A stretch of DNA of 64,000 nt from Aurantimonas sp. HBX-1 (GTDB lineage: Bacteria; Pseudomonadota; Alphaproteobacteria; Rhizobiales; Rhizobiaceae): assembly GCF_021391535.1 (NCBI RefSeq), contig NZ_CP090066.1, forward strand, positions 2,865,501-2,929,500. Direction: 5' to 3'. Of the stretch, positions 16,945 through 24,617 are shown piece after piece. The notes below the pieces were generated by a model. It was not told where the DNA came from, made no database searches, and saw only the letters and a program-made list of their open reading frames with translations. The translations under genes were made by a program, and so were the position numbers. Position 1 is the stretch's first letter, and each line of letters starts with the position of its first letter.

Positions 16945-18447
16945 ATGCAACATCTCGATGACATTCTCGAACTGTCGCGGCAAAGCGCCCGGGGTCCGTT
17001 GTCGCCATGGTTCGACGTCCGGCTGCGCGAGCAGGTCACCGCCGGGCAGTTCCTGCCGCCGGCGGATCTGCATGCGGCGGGCGAGCGGCTGGTCCGGCAG
17101 CTCGCCGACTACCGGGAGCAGGCCGGCGTCTCGACCGCCGTGCTCGGGATGTCGGGCGGGGTGGACAGCGCGGTGACGGCAGCGCTGCTCAAGCGGGCGG
17201 GCTGGCGGGTGGTGGGCTACACGCTTCCCATCGAACAGAACCCGGCCGAAACCGAACGCGGCGCCGAAGCCTGCCGCGCCCTGGGGCTCGAGCACCTGCA
17301 TCTCGACCTGTCGCGGCAATACCGGGATGTCGTGTCGGGCCTCGGATCGCTGGACGACGCCCTCACCGCTTCCGACACCGAGCCGCTGCGCACGCGGCGC
17401 GGCAATGTCCGCGCCCGGCTGCGCATGATCACGCTGTACGACCAGGCGCATCGCTGCGGCGGCGTGGTGGCGAGCACCGACAATTTCTCCGAACTCGGCG
17501 CGGGCTTCTGGACGCTGCATGGCGACGTCGGCGACCTCGCGCCGGTGCAGTCGCTGCTGAAGTCCTGGGAAATCCCGTGGATGGCGCGGGAATACGGCGT
17601 CCCCGAGAGCACCTGGCGCGCCAGTCCCACTGACGGGCTGGGGATCGGCGAAGGCGACGAGGCGCAGATCGGCGCGACATATCTCGAGTGGGACATCGCC
17701 GTCTTCGCGGTGGTCGAGGCGCTGCGGCAGGATCCGTCGCTGACGGCGCAGGCGATGCCCTCGGCGCTGGGTGCGGAAGACGATCCGGTCGCTGTCCGCT
17801 CCCTCGCCGCCGTGCTGCGGCGGCTGAAGACGACCTGGTTCAAGCGGGTGAACCCCGTCGTCCTCGAGCATCCGCGGGCGGACCGGCTGGGCCTGCTGGA
17901 CCTGATCGACGACCGGCTGTTCCGCCCCGCCGTGCTGCGCGACGACCGTGCGCTCGCCTCGTTCTCCGGAGACATCGCAGTCCTCGGCCATCGGCTCGCC
18001 GACGCCCTTTCCGAGCGGGACATGCGCCTCGTCACCGCCGAATCCTGCACCGCCGGCCTACTCGGCGCCTGCGTCGCCGCCGCACCGGGAAGCTCGTCGG
18101 TCCTCGAAGGCTGCTTCGTCACCTACCGTCCGTCGATGAAGATCGACGCGCTCGGCGTTCCCGAGGATCTGATCCGGGAGCGGACGGTGTACGACCCGGA
18201 CGTCGCCCGCGCGATGGCCGAGGGCGCGCTGCGGTGCGCCACGCGCGCGGGCCTGGCGATCGCCATCACCGGTGTCGCCGGGCCGGAGCCGGATCAGGGC
18301 AAGCCGGTGGGGCTGGTCTACATCGCCACGCTCCTCGAAGGCGAAAACGCGCAGGTGACCGAGTGCCACTTCGCCGGCCAGCCGAAGGAGATCGTCTCGG
18401 CCACGATCCGCAAGGCATTGCAGCTGGGCCTGGCGGCGCTGGCCTGA
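16945..18447 (+). CDS. Fusion: NAD synthetase domain + CinA/PncC-type NMN deamidase domain
   Basis: This 500-residue chain joins two NAD-cycle enzymes. Residues ~50-330 are an NH3-dependent NAD synthetase: SGGVDS at 70-75, GNVRARLRM, and STDNFSELGAGFWTLHGDVG. No glutaminase domain is present. Residues ~340-500 are a CinA C-terminal domain: Ser367 in AESCTAG, Tyr394 and Lys399 in VTYRPSMK, and GVAGPEPDQGKPVGLVYIA, the residues expected for NMN amidohydrolase. PncC makes NaMN from NMN; NadE amidates NaAD, two steps later. The competence-type N-terminal CinA domain is missing. GGGGAG precedes the ATG. The gene stands alone. Confidence 0.88.
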   Translation: MQHLDDILELSRQSARGPLSPWFDVRLREQVTAGQFLPPADLHAAGERLVRQLADYREQAGVSTAVLGMSGGVDSAVTAALLKRAGWRVVGYTLPIEQNPAETERGAEACRALGLEHLHLDLSRQYRDVVSGLGSLDDALTASDTEPLRTRRGNVRARLRMITLYDQAHRCGGVVASTDNFSELGAGFWTLHGDVGDLAPVQSLLKSWEIPWMAREYGVPESTWRASPTDGLGIGEGDEAQIGATYLEWDIAVFAVVEALRQDPSLTAQAMPSALGAEDDPVAVRSLAAVLRRLKTTWFKRVNPVVLEHPRADRLGLLDLIDDRLFRPAVLRDDRALASFSGDIAVLGHRLADALSERDMRLVTAESCTAGLLGACVAAAPGSSSVLEGCFVTYRPSMKIDALGVPEDLIRERTVYDPDVARAMAEGALRCATRAGLAIAITGVAGPEPDQGKPVGLVYIATLLEGENAQVTECHFAGQPKEIVSATIRKALQLGLAALA

Positions 18448-18686
18448 GCCACGGGCGCCAGGCCGGGCGGGCTCGGAGCTTCGCTACAAGGCCGGGGTGC
18501 CGGCTCGTGCCCCGTGGGCGTCCCGCTCGGGTAGTTTTTGCAGGGCGACCGCGAATCGCCAAGCGCGCCTGCCGGCCGCCGGCTCGCAGCGACAGCCGTC
18601 CCACGAGTGGCGCAGCCGTCCGCGCGACCGATCCTGCCAAGGCCGGCCGGAGGTTCAGAATGTGGGCTATGTCTTCGAAAAGGTGT

Positions 18687-18763
18687 TGGTAGCGGGAGAG
18701 GGACTTGAACCCCCGACACGCGGATTATGATTCCGCTGCTCTAACCAGCTGAGCTACCCCGCC
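18687..18763 (-). tRNA. tRNA-Met (anticodon CAT)
   Basis: The minus strand folds into a complete 77-base cloverleaf: acceptor GGCGGGG paired with TCCCGCT, D arm with GCTC/GAGC, anticodon stem GCGGA/TCCGC around loop ATCATAA, and T arm GGGGG/CCCTC. CCA is encoded. The anticodon CAT could also mean a lysidine-modified tRNA-Ile, but the overall sequence looks like the rhizobial elongator tRNA-Met. Confidence 0.93.
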
Positions 18764-19066
18764 GCCTGTCCCGGCCCGGCATGGCCGGTCGGGTCGGCGC
18801 GATATAGGAGCGGGGGGCGTTTTCTGTCAATGCCTCGCGGCGGCGGAAACGGCGCCTCGCCCGACCAAAACCCATGATGGCGCTGGCGCGGCGCGCCGGC
18901 TGGCGGCCCGAAGCCGGCGGAACGGCGACGCCAGCGGTATCGCGGCAGAGGCCGGCGGCACCATGCTCAGATGCCAGCCGCAATGGGGGCAGACGCCGAC
19001 GGCACGGTGGACAGTTGTGAACGCCGCCCTGGCGGCGGTTGGCGGCCGAGACTCAGGTGCGGCGGG
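18764..19066. other. 303-base intergenic region after tRNA-Met
   Basis: It lies upstream of tRNA-Met and downstream of mnmA, both on the minus strand, so it should hold the tRNA promoter. I see no gene, repeat or clear terminator; it is GC-rich with no notable pattern. Confidence 0.4.
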
Positions 19067-20242
19067 TCAGGCCCGCGCGACGGCGGGCCGGGCGGGGATG
19101 CCGGCAGCGGGCGCGCCGCCGGTCGCGGCGATGACGCCGCCGCCCAGCACTTCGGCGCCCTCGGCCTCGCCGGCATAGAAGACACAGGCCTGTCCGGGCG
19201 CGATGCCCTCCTCGCCGCCGAGGATCTCGACCTCCCAGCCGTCCTGGGCCGCGACGATGCGGGCCGGCGCCGGCGGGCGGGTGGAGCGGACCTTGACGAA
19301 GAGCTCGTGGCCGCCGGCGGCGAACGCCTCGGGCGCCTCGCGGCCCAGCCAGTTGACGTCGCGCAGCCGCAGCCGGTGCGTCGCCAGGGCGGCGCGCGGT
19401 CCGACGACGATGCGCGCCGCAGCCGCCTCGATCGCCACGACATAGAGCGGCTCGCTGGCGGCGATGCCGAGGCCGCGCCGCTGGCCGATCGTATAGCCGA
19501 GGATCCCCTCGTGGCGGCCGAGATGGCGTCCGTCGACATGCACGATGTCGCCCGGCCGGCCCGAATCGGGGTGCAGGCGGCGGATCACGTCGCTGTAGCG
19601 CCCCTTGGCGACGAAGCAGATGTCCTGGCTGTCGGGCTTGGCGGCGATGGCGAGGCCGTGCCGCTCGGCCAGCGCCCTGGTCTCCGGCTTGGTCAGGCGA
19701 CCGAGCGGAAAGCGCAGGAAATCCAGCTGTTCCTGGGTCGTGCCGTAGAGAAAGTAGCTCTGGTCACGATCGAGGTCGCGCGGCCGGTAGAGGCTGCGGT
19801 GCGCGCCGTTCAGGCGGCTGTCGATGTAATGGCCGGTCGCCAGCGCGTCGGCGCCGAGGTCGCGGGCGGTCGCCAGGAGGTCGCGGAACTTGACCGTCTG
19901 GTTGCAGGCGACGCAGGGAATCGGCGTCTCGCCGGCGAGATAGCTGGCCGCGAACGGGTCGATCACCGCCTTGCGGAAGCGCTCCTCGTAATCCAGCACG
20001 TAATGGTGGATGCCCAGCGTCTCGGCGACCCGGCGGGCATCGGCGATGTCCTGGCCGGCGCAGCAGGAGCCGGCGCGCCGGGCGCCCTCGCCCGCGTCGT
20101 AGAGCTGCAGCGTGATGCCGACGACATCGTAGCCCTCGTCCTTGAGAATCGCTGCGACGACGGAAGAATCGACGCCGCCGGACATGGCGACGACGACGCG
20201 CGTCGCGGCGGCGGGCTTCGGCAGGTCGAGGCTGTTCAGCAT
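19067..20242 (-). CDS. mnmA: tRNA-specific 2-thiouridylase MnmA
   Basis: MnmA thiolates U34 in tRNA-Glu, -Gln and -Lys using ATP and relayed sulfur. The protein has the PP-loop SGGVDS at residues 21-26, SCCAGQDIADARRVAE, the cysteine nucleophile in VACNQTVKF (about 113), and a second cysteine in SQDICFV. I use the ATG at 20242 (391 residues), which gives the common rhizobial N-terminus MLNSLDLP; an ATG at 20272 would add ten residues. Neither start has a strong ribosome site. It lies beside tRNA-Met but otherwise stands alone. Confidence 0.93.
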   Translation of the reverse strand: MLNSLDLPKPAAATRVVVAMSGGVDSSVVAAILKDEGYDVVGITLQLYDAGEGARRAGSCCAGQDIADARRVAETLGIHHYVLDYEERFRKAVIDPFAASYLAGETPIPCVACNQTVKFRDLLATARDLGADALATGHYIDSRLNGAHRSLYRPRDLDRDQSYFLYGTTQEQLDFLRFPLGRLTKPETRALAERHGLAIAAKPDSQDICFVAKGRYSDVIRRLHPDSGRPGDIVHVDGRHLGRHEGILGYTIGQRRGLGIAASEPLYVVAIEAAAARIVVGPRAALATHRLRLRDVNWLGREAPEAFAAGGHELFVKVRSTRPPAPARIVAAQDGWEVEILGGEEGIAPGQACVFYAGEAEGAEVLGGGVIAATGGAPAAGIPARPAVARA

Positions 20243-20477
20243 GGGCGGGCTCGGCGGCGCTGCTGCGGTCATCGGCAGGATGTAGGCGGCGGCGCGCCGA
20301 AATGCAAAGCGCCCGTGCTTTCCCTCCGGTGCGGCAACCGGATGTCAATGACTCCAGTGGCCTGATGCAAACCCGTTCAAGTTCTTATCGAAAGCTTACG
20401 ACAGGCTTGACGGAATTTTAAAAGCGTCCGGCTAACGTGACGCTGAGATTAGGTCTTTGAGTGTAGTAGAGAGTACA

Positions 20478-20768
20478 ATGACCGATCAGATCAGACCGCG
20501 TGTGAAATACGTCATCGGCCCCGACGGGAGTCCGCTGACGATGGCCGACCTGCCGCCGTCGAATACGCGTCGCTGGGTGATCCGCCGCAAGGCCGAGGTG
20601 GTTGCCGCCGTACGCGGCGGCCTGCTCAGCCTAGACGAGGCGTGTTCACGCTATACGCTGACGGTGGAGGAGTTCCTCTCCTGGCAGGTTTCCATCGACC
20701 AGCACGGCCTCGCCGGGCTGCGGACGACCCAGCTGCAGGAGTATCGCAAGAAACTCGAACTGCACTGA
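20478..20768 (+). CDS. sciP: SciP family protein (DUF1153), CtrA inhibitory factor
   Basis: SciP is a small helix-turn-helix protein that binds CtrA and lowers transcription from CtrA-activated promoters in Caulobacter. This 96-residue protein matches the DUF1153 pattern throughout: YVIGPDGSPLTMADLPPSNT, RRWVIRRKAEVVAAVRGG, then SLDEACSRYTLTVEEFLSW. The start is the ATG at 20478; a TTG 21 bases earlier is in frame but less likely. It lies two genes from ctrA itself. A hairpin terminator follows at 20793. Confidence 0.92.
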   Translation: MTDQIRPRVKYVIGPDGSPLTMADLPPSNTRRWVIRRKAEVVAAVRGGLLSLDEACSRYTLTVEEFLSWQVSIDQHGLAGLRTTQLQEYRKKLELH

Positions 20769-20792
20769 GCACATAATACCTGGATACGAAAG

Positions 20793-20818
20793 AAGCCGGC
20801 ATTTCGCCGGCTTTTTTC
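20793..20818 (+). terminator. Rho-independent terminator after sciP
   Basis: An eight-base-pair hairpin AAGCCGGC/GCCGGCTT with loop ATTTC is followed by a run of six T. It is 25 bases after the sciP stop. Confidence 0.85.
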
Positions 20819-20974
20819 GTATCTGCCGCTGGGATAATTTCCGGCGCCGCGGCCGGGATGATTCCAACGCCCGCGGCAAGCTGCCCCTCGCCTCGCGATA
20901 GGGCGCAGCCGAGCCGGCGCCGGCCACGGCGTCAGGGGCTGCGGCGCCGGCGGGTCTTCACCGGCGCAATCTTG

Positions 20975-21343
20975 TCAGCCGAGCGCTTCGCGGCGCTGCT
21001 CGAGTTCCTCGCGCGCCACGTCGCGCTGCTCCAGCTTCTCGGCATTGACGAGCTCGGCGTCGGCTTCCTCGAGGGCGAGTCGGGCGGCGGCGACCTGCAC
21101 CTTCAGGTCGCGGACCGAATTGTTGAGGTTGTCGCGACGGATCCGCGCCGCCTTGGCGAAGGTCGGGTAGGCGAAATGCGCCACGTCGCTGATGCCGGCC
21201 TTCTTCTCCTCGGTGTTGATCTGATGGTCCAGTTCCCCAGCCATGCGGGCGAATTCGGCCATCATCATCTCGAGCTGCTCGAGTTGGCGGCGTTTCTCGG
21301 TGACCTTGAAACGCGTCAGACGCACCAGGTTGTCCCGCTTCAT
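20975..21343 (-). CDS. fliJ: FliJ-like flagellar export chaperone
   Basis: This 122-residue protein is a long coiled coil: it begins MKRDNLVRLTRFKVTEKRRQ and continues with heptad-rich Glu/Leu/Arg segments to the end. Size, composition and place beside ctrA fit FliJ, the export-gate chaperone that works with the FliI ATPase; in Caulobacter fliIJ also adjoins ctrA. FliI is not beside it here. GGGGAA precedes the ATG at 21343. FliJ proteins are poorly conserved, so the symbol rests on context and coiled-coil pattern. Confidence 0.7.
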   Translation of the reverse strand: MKRDNLVRLTRFKVTEKRRQLEQLEMMMAEFARMAGELDHQINTEEKKAGISDVAHFAYPTFAKAARIRRDNLNNSVRDLKVQVAAARLALEEADAELVNAEKLEQRDVAREELEQRREALG

Positions 21344-21434
21344 ACTCAATTCCCCAGCTGACAGCCCCGACGACCGGAACCGGCTTGAACACCGCGACAA
21401 ACGGGTTTCGGGCAAGCCTCGGGGGCTAAGCCTC

Positions 21435-21449
21435 TTAACCGTCTGTTTA
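21435..21449. promoter_or_regulatory. Putative CtrA box
   Basis: The sequence reads TTAA-N7-TTTA, one mismatch from the CtrA consensus TTAA-N7-TTAA. It lies about 250 bases before ctrA and 92 bases before fliJ. Confidence 0.45.
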
Positions 21450-21478
21450 CGCGCACCGTTAATCATAGGGACGAGGAT

Positions 21479-21493
21479 TTAAGGCTGGGTAAA
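21479..21493. promoter_or_regulatory. Putative CtrA box
   Basis: The sequence reads TTAA-N7-TAAA, one mismatch from consensus, 44 bases from the other box. Two such boxes in one short region support ctrA autoregulation. Confidence 0.4.
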
Positions 21494-21699
21494 CCGAGTT
21501 CCCCGTGTTTGGCGCATCGAAGGCGCATCCGGATGATCGAACGCCGTGCCTTGAACTGCCCGCCGGGCACCGTGCCCCCTGTCCATGACGGACCGCGATT
21601 TTTTGTTAACCATTTCGTGCCACGGTTTGGCCGGACTTTAGACAAACGAGAGCCTGCCGAATGTCGTTATTCGGCGCGGATGGCTGAGAGGAACTTCTG

Positions 21700-22392
21700 A
21701 TGCGCGTTCTTTTGATCGAAGACGACAGCGCGGTCGCGCAGAGCATCGAGCTCATGCTGAAGTCGGAGAGCTTCAACGTCTACACCACCGATCTGGGTGA
21801 GGAAGGCGTCGATCTCGGCAAGCTGTACGACTACGACCTGATCCTCCTCGATCTGAACCTGCCGGACATGTCCGGCTACGAGGTGCTTCGCACGCTGCGG
21901 CTGTCGAAGGTGAAGACGCCGATCCTCATCCTCTCCGGCATGGCCGGGATCGAAGACAAGGTGCGCGGCCTCGGCTTCGGCGCCGACGACTACATGACCA
22001 AGCCGTTCCACAAGGACGAGCTCGTCGCCCGGATCCACGCCATCGTCCGGCGCTCGAAGGGCCACGCCCAGTCGGTCATCAATACCGGCGACCTCACCGT
22101 CAATCTCGACGCCAAGACCGTCGAGGTGAACGGCCAGCGCGTCCACCTCACCGGCAAGGAATACGCCATGCTGGAGCTGCTCTCGCTGCGCAAGGGCACG
22201 ACGCTCACCAAGGAGATGTTCCTCAACCATCTCTATGGCGGCATGGACGAGCCGGAGCTGAAGATCATCGACGTGTTCATCTGCAAGCTGCGCAAGAAGC
22301 TGGCGACGGCGACCGAGGGCAAGAACTACATCGAGACCGTCTGGGGCCGCGGCTACGTGCTGCGCGAGCCCGAGGAAGCCCGCGCCGCCTGA
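21700..22392 (+). CDS. ctrA: Cell-cycle response regulator CtrA
   Basis: CtrA is the master regulator of cell division, replication and motility genes in Alphaproteobacteria. The 230-residue protein has acidic residues in EDD at 7-9, phosphoacceptor Asp51 in LILLDLNLP, and Lys in MTKPFHK. Its OmpR-type winged helix ends with YIETVWGRGYVLREP. The last residues are Ala-Ala, the tail that ClpXP recognises in Caulobacter CtrA. AGAGGAAC precedes the ATG. Candidate CtrA boxes lie upstream, and chpT and sciP are nearby. Confidence 0.97.
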   Translation: MRVLLIEDDSAVAQSIELMLKSESFNVYTTDLGEEGVDLGKLYDYDLILLDLNLPDMSGYEVLRTLRLSKVKTPILILSGMAGIEDKVRGLGFGADDYMTKPFHKDELVARIHAIVRRSKGHAQSVINTGDLTVNLDAKTVEVNGQRVHLTGKEYAMLELLSLRKGTTLTKEMFLNHLYGGMDEPELKIIDVFICKLRKKLATATEGKNYIETVWGRGYVLREPEEARAA

Positions 22393-22415
22393 TCGAACCC
22401 GCCGTCCGAGACCCG

Positions 22416-22450
22416 GACCCGCCCGGCCCTGCCGCGGCGGGTCTTCGTTT
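22416..22450 (+). terminator. Hairpin terminator after ctrA
   Basis: The arms GACCCGCC (22416-22423) and GGCGGGTC (22436-22443) pair perfectly and are followed by TTCGTTT. The T tract is interrupted, so this is a moderate call. Confidence 0.5.
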
Positions 22451-22487
22451 GCGCCGACCACGGTGCTCCCGCGGCCGGGCCACCCGT

Positions 22488-22916
22488 TCAGAGCGCGAGC
22501 CGCAGATGGTCGGCGGCCTGCCCGCCATCGCCCGGCCAGGACGCCGCGGCGCCGGCGAGATGCGGCGTGATCGCCGCCGCCAGCGAGGCGCGGTCGAACG
22601 GCTTGTAGAGGAAGTCCGCGGCCCCGGCGCGCTTCAGCCGGGTCATCAGCCCGAGATTGCCCTCGACGATGACGGCGAGGATGGTCACCCGGCCGCCCTG
22701 CGGCAGGGCCTTGATCTGACGCACGAGGTCGGGCGCCTCGTTGCCGAGCACGGTGGCGGCGACCAGCACCAGATCCGGCAGGCCGTTGCGGGCGATCCAC
22801 TCCATCGCCTCGGACGGGCCGGCGACGCATTCGACCGCCAGGCCGAGCTGCGGCAGCATGCGCGACACGACCTTGCGCACGACCGGCGCTTCGTCCACCA
22901 CCAGACAGGTCTGCAT
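22488..22916 (-). CDS. Single-domain response-regulator-like protein lacking the phosphoacceptor Asp
   Basis: This 142-residue protein is only a receiver domain. The fold markers are there: LVVDEAPVVRKVV at the N-terminus and FLYKPFDR with the conserved Lys-Pro near the end. However, the residue after strand 3, where Asp is expected, is Ala53 in LVLVAATV, so ordinary phosphotransfer is unlikely. The ATG at 22916 has GGAGGA eight bases before it. It faces ctrA and stands downstream of chpT on the same strand, 122 bases away. It may act as a phosphorylation-independent adaptor; this is inference. Confidence 0.8.
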   Translation of the reverse strand: MQTCLVVDEAPVVRKVVSRMLPQLGLAVECVAGPSEAMEWIARNGLPDLVLVAATVLGNEAPDLVRQIKALPQGGRVTILAVIVEGNLGLMTRLKRAGAADFLYKPFDRASLAAAITPHLAGAAASWPGDGGQAADHLRLAL

Positions 22917-23038
22917 GACCGGCTTCCTCCGCAATGCAGCCGCCGACGGCAGGGCTGCAACGCCACAAGCCCTACACCGACAGACTTGCCGCGACGTTCA
23001 GAAACAGCGGTAAAATTGGGTAAAGATGCCCTGCCGCC

Positions 23039-23665
23039 TCAGGCGACGCGGAACACCACCGTGCCCTCGCCGAGCTCGTGGGCGACACCGAGGCCGGACT
23101 CCCGGGCGAGGAAGAGCGTGTAGTAGGGCTGGATCGCCTGAGCATCCATGGCCTCGGCGGAGCCCTGGCCGTCGAGCAGCGCGAGCAGGCGGGGCTGCAT
23201 GCGCACGCGGTCGCCGCTGGCGCGGACGGTGGCGCGCGGCGGCTCGAGGCTCTCGATCTCGACCCGGACCTCGCCGCCCCGGCTGATCGAGGCGCTGGCG
23301 AGGACGACCAGGTTGAGGATCACCTTGACGAAGTTCTTGCCGACATAGCCGGGCTCGCCCTCCCAGACCAGCGAGGCCTTCTCGTGCTCCATGTAGCCCG
23401 TCGCCACGATCTTGGCCTCGTTGAGGTCGATCATCGCGGTCGAGGAGCCGGCCGCCCCGAAGGCGATCCGGGCGAACTGCAGCTTGGCCACCGCCGCCTT
23501 CAGCGACTTGCGCACCAGATCCATGGATTCGGGATCGTTCGGCATGTCGTCGAGCAGTTCGAGACCGCTCTGGATCCCGAACACCGGCGAGATGATGTCG
23601 TGGCACAGACGGCTCGACAGGAGAGCCGCCAGGTCTGCGGCGGAAAGCTCGGGAAGCGTGGTCAT
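23039..23665 (-). CDS. chpT: Histidine phosphotransferase ChpT
   Basis: ChpT passes phosphate from the hybrid kinase CckA to CtrA and CpdR. This 208-residue protein has the DHp-like helix SSRLCHDIISPVFGI with phosphoacceptor His22, and a degenerate ATPase-like C-terminal domain (GKNFVKVILNLVVLA, then ARESGLGVAHE). The ATG at 23665 gives the usual length; the open frame upstream is Arg-rich and unlikely. It lies between ctrA and an eipA-like gene, as in Brucella. Confidence 0.9.
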   Translation of the reverse strand: MTTLPELSAADLAALLSSRLCHDIISPVFGIQSGLELLDDMPNDPESMDLVRKSLKAAVAKLQFARIAFGAAGSSTAMIDLNEAKIVATGYMEHEKASLVWEGEPGYVGKNFVKVILNLVVLASASISRGGEVRVEIESLEPPRATVRASGDRVRMQPRLLALLDGQGSAEAMDAQAIQPYYTLFLARESGLGVAHELGEGTVVFRVA

Positions 23666-23913
23666 GCAGGTCCGTTCCGTTGAGTCCGTCGATCGCCCCC
23701 GGCGAATCAGCCGGGTCGTGCGGCGGCGAGCATGGGTTTTGACGCCGGAAGCGTCAACCGACGCAGCCGCCCTCAAACCCCGTGCCACGCCGCCGGGGCC
23801 GTTAGGCAAATGACAACCATGTTTTGCTCAACTCGCAGCGATCGCGCTCAGGAGGGCGCTTCGCGGGCGCCGACTTCCCGGCCGGCAGCCCGGGTTCCTG
23901 GAAGGATCCGATC

Positions 23914-24492
23914 ATGAACCGCATGCTGAACACGGTCCGCCATCTCGCCGCTCTGGTGGCCGTCGCGCTGGGTCTCGCCCTCGCCGCGCCGGCCGCTGCC
24001 CAGCAGCAGTCGGGCTACACGGTCGACGAGATCGTCACCACCGGCCACCAGTTCTTCGGCAGCACCGCCGGCGGCCTGGCGCAGCTGGTCGAGAACGCCT
24101 TCGAGCGCTACGGCCTGCCGAACGGCTACATTCTCGGCGAGGAGGCGGCCGGCGCCTTCTTCGGCGGCCTGCGCTTCGGCGAGGGCACGCTGTTCACCAA
24201 GAATGCCGGCCAGCACCGGATGTTCTGGCAGGGGCCGTCGCTCGGCTTCGACGTCGGCGGCGACGGCGCCCGCACCATGATGCTGGTCTACAACCTGCCG
24301 TCGGTGGAGGGCATCTACGGCCGCTTCGCCGGCGTCACCGGCAGCGCCTATCTGGTCGGCGGCCTCGGGATGACCGTGCTGGTGCGGGACGAAATCGTCC
24401 TGGTGCCGGTGAAGACCGGTGTCGGCGCTCGCCTCGGCGTCAATCTCGGCTATCTGAAGGTCACGCCGATGCCGACCTGGAACCCGTTCTGA
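23914..24492 (+). CDS. eipA: EipA-like DUF1134 periplasmic protein
   Basis: This 192-residue exported protein has a signal peptide ending AAPAAA-Q near residue 30, then the DUF1134 domain with YTVDEIVTTGHQFFG and a glycine-rich C-terminal part that resembles an SH3-like/beta-barrel fold (LVGGLGMTVLVRDEI). In Brucella the homologue EipA maintains envelope integrity and is controlled by CtrA. The order ctrA, chpT, eipA is the same here. GAAGGATCC precedes the ATG at 23914. Confidence 0.85.
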   Translation: MNRMLNTVRHLAALVAVALGLALAAPAAAQQQSGYTVDEIVTTGHQFFGSTAGGLAQLVENAFERYGLPNGYILGEEAAGAFFGGLRFGEGTLFTKNAGQHRMFWQGPSLGFDVGGDGARTMMLVYNLPSVEGIYGRFAGVTGSAYLVGGLGMTVLVRDEIVLVPVKTGVGARLGVNLGYLKVTPMPTWNPF

Positions 24493-24617
24493 TCCAGCCG
24501 GCCGGCGTTGCCGTCGAAGCATAGCGACGGGCGAAATCGCATTTCCTGTGCGGAACGGGCGGCCGATACCGCCCGTTCCGCGCTATATACGCGCGTCGAC
24601 ATCCTTCGAAGGTCCCC

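Larger units (their letters stand above)
21344..21699. other. 356-base divergent region between fliJ and ctrA
   Basis: No gene is seen. The region is A/T-richer than its surroundings, contains two near-consensus CtrA boxes (21435-21449 and 21479-21493) and a GTTAAC at 21606, and must hold the ctrA promoters. I found no GANTC methylation site in it. Confidence 0.6.

Noticed and set aside
18687..18763. tRNA-Ile (lysidine type) reading of the CAT anticodon
   Set aside because: Overall sequence and stems fit elongator tRNA-Met better; a tilS gene elsewhere in the window does not decide it.
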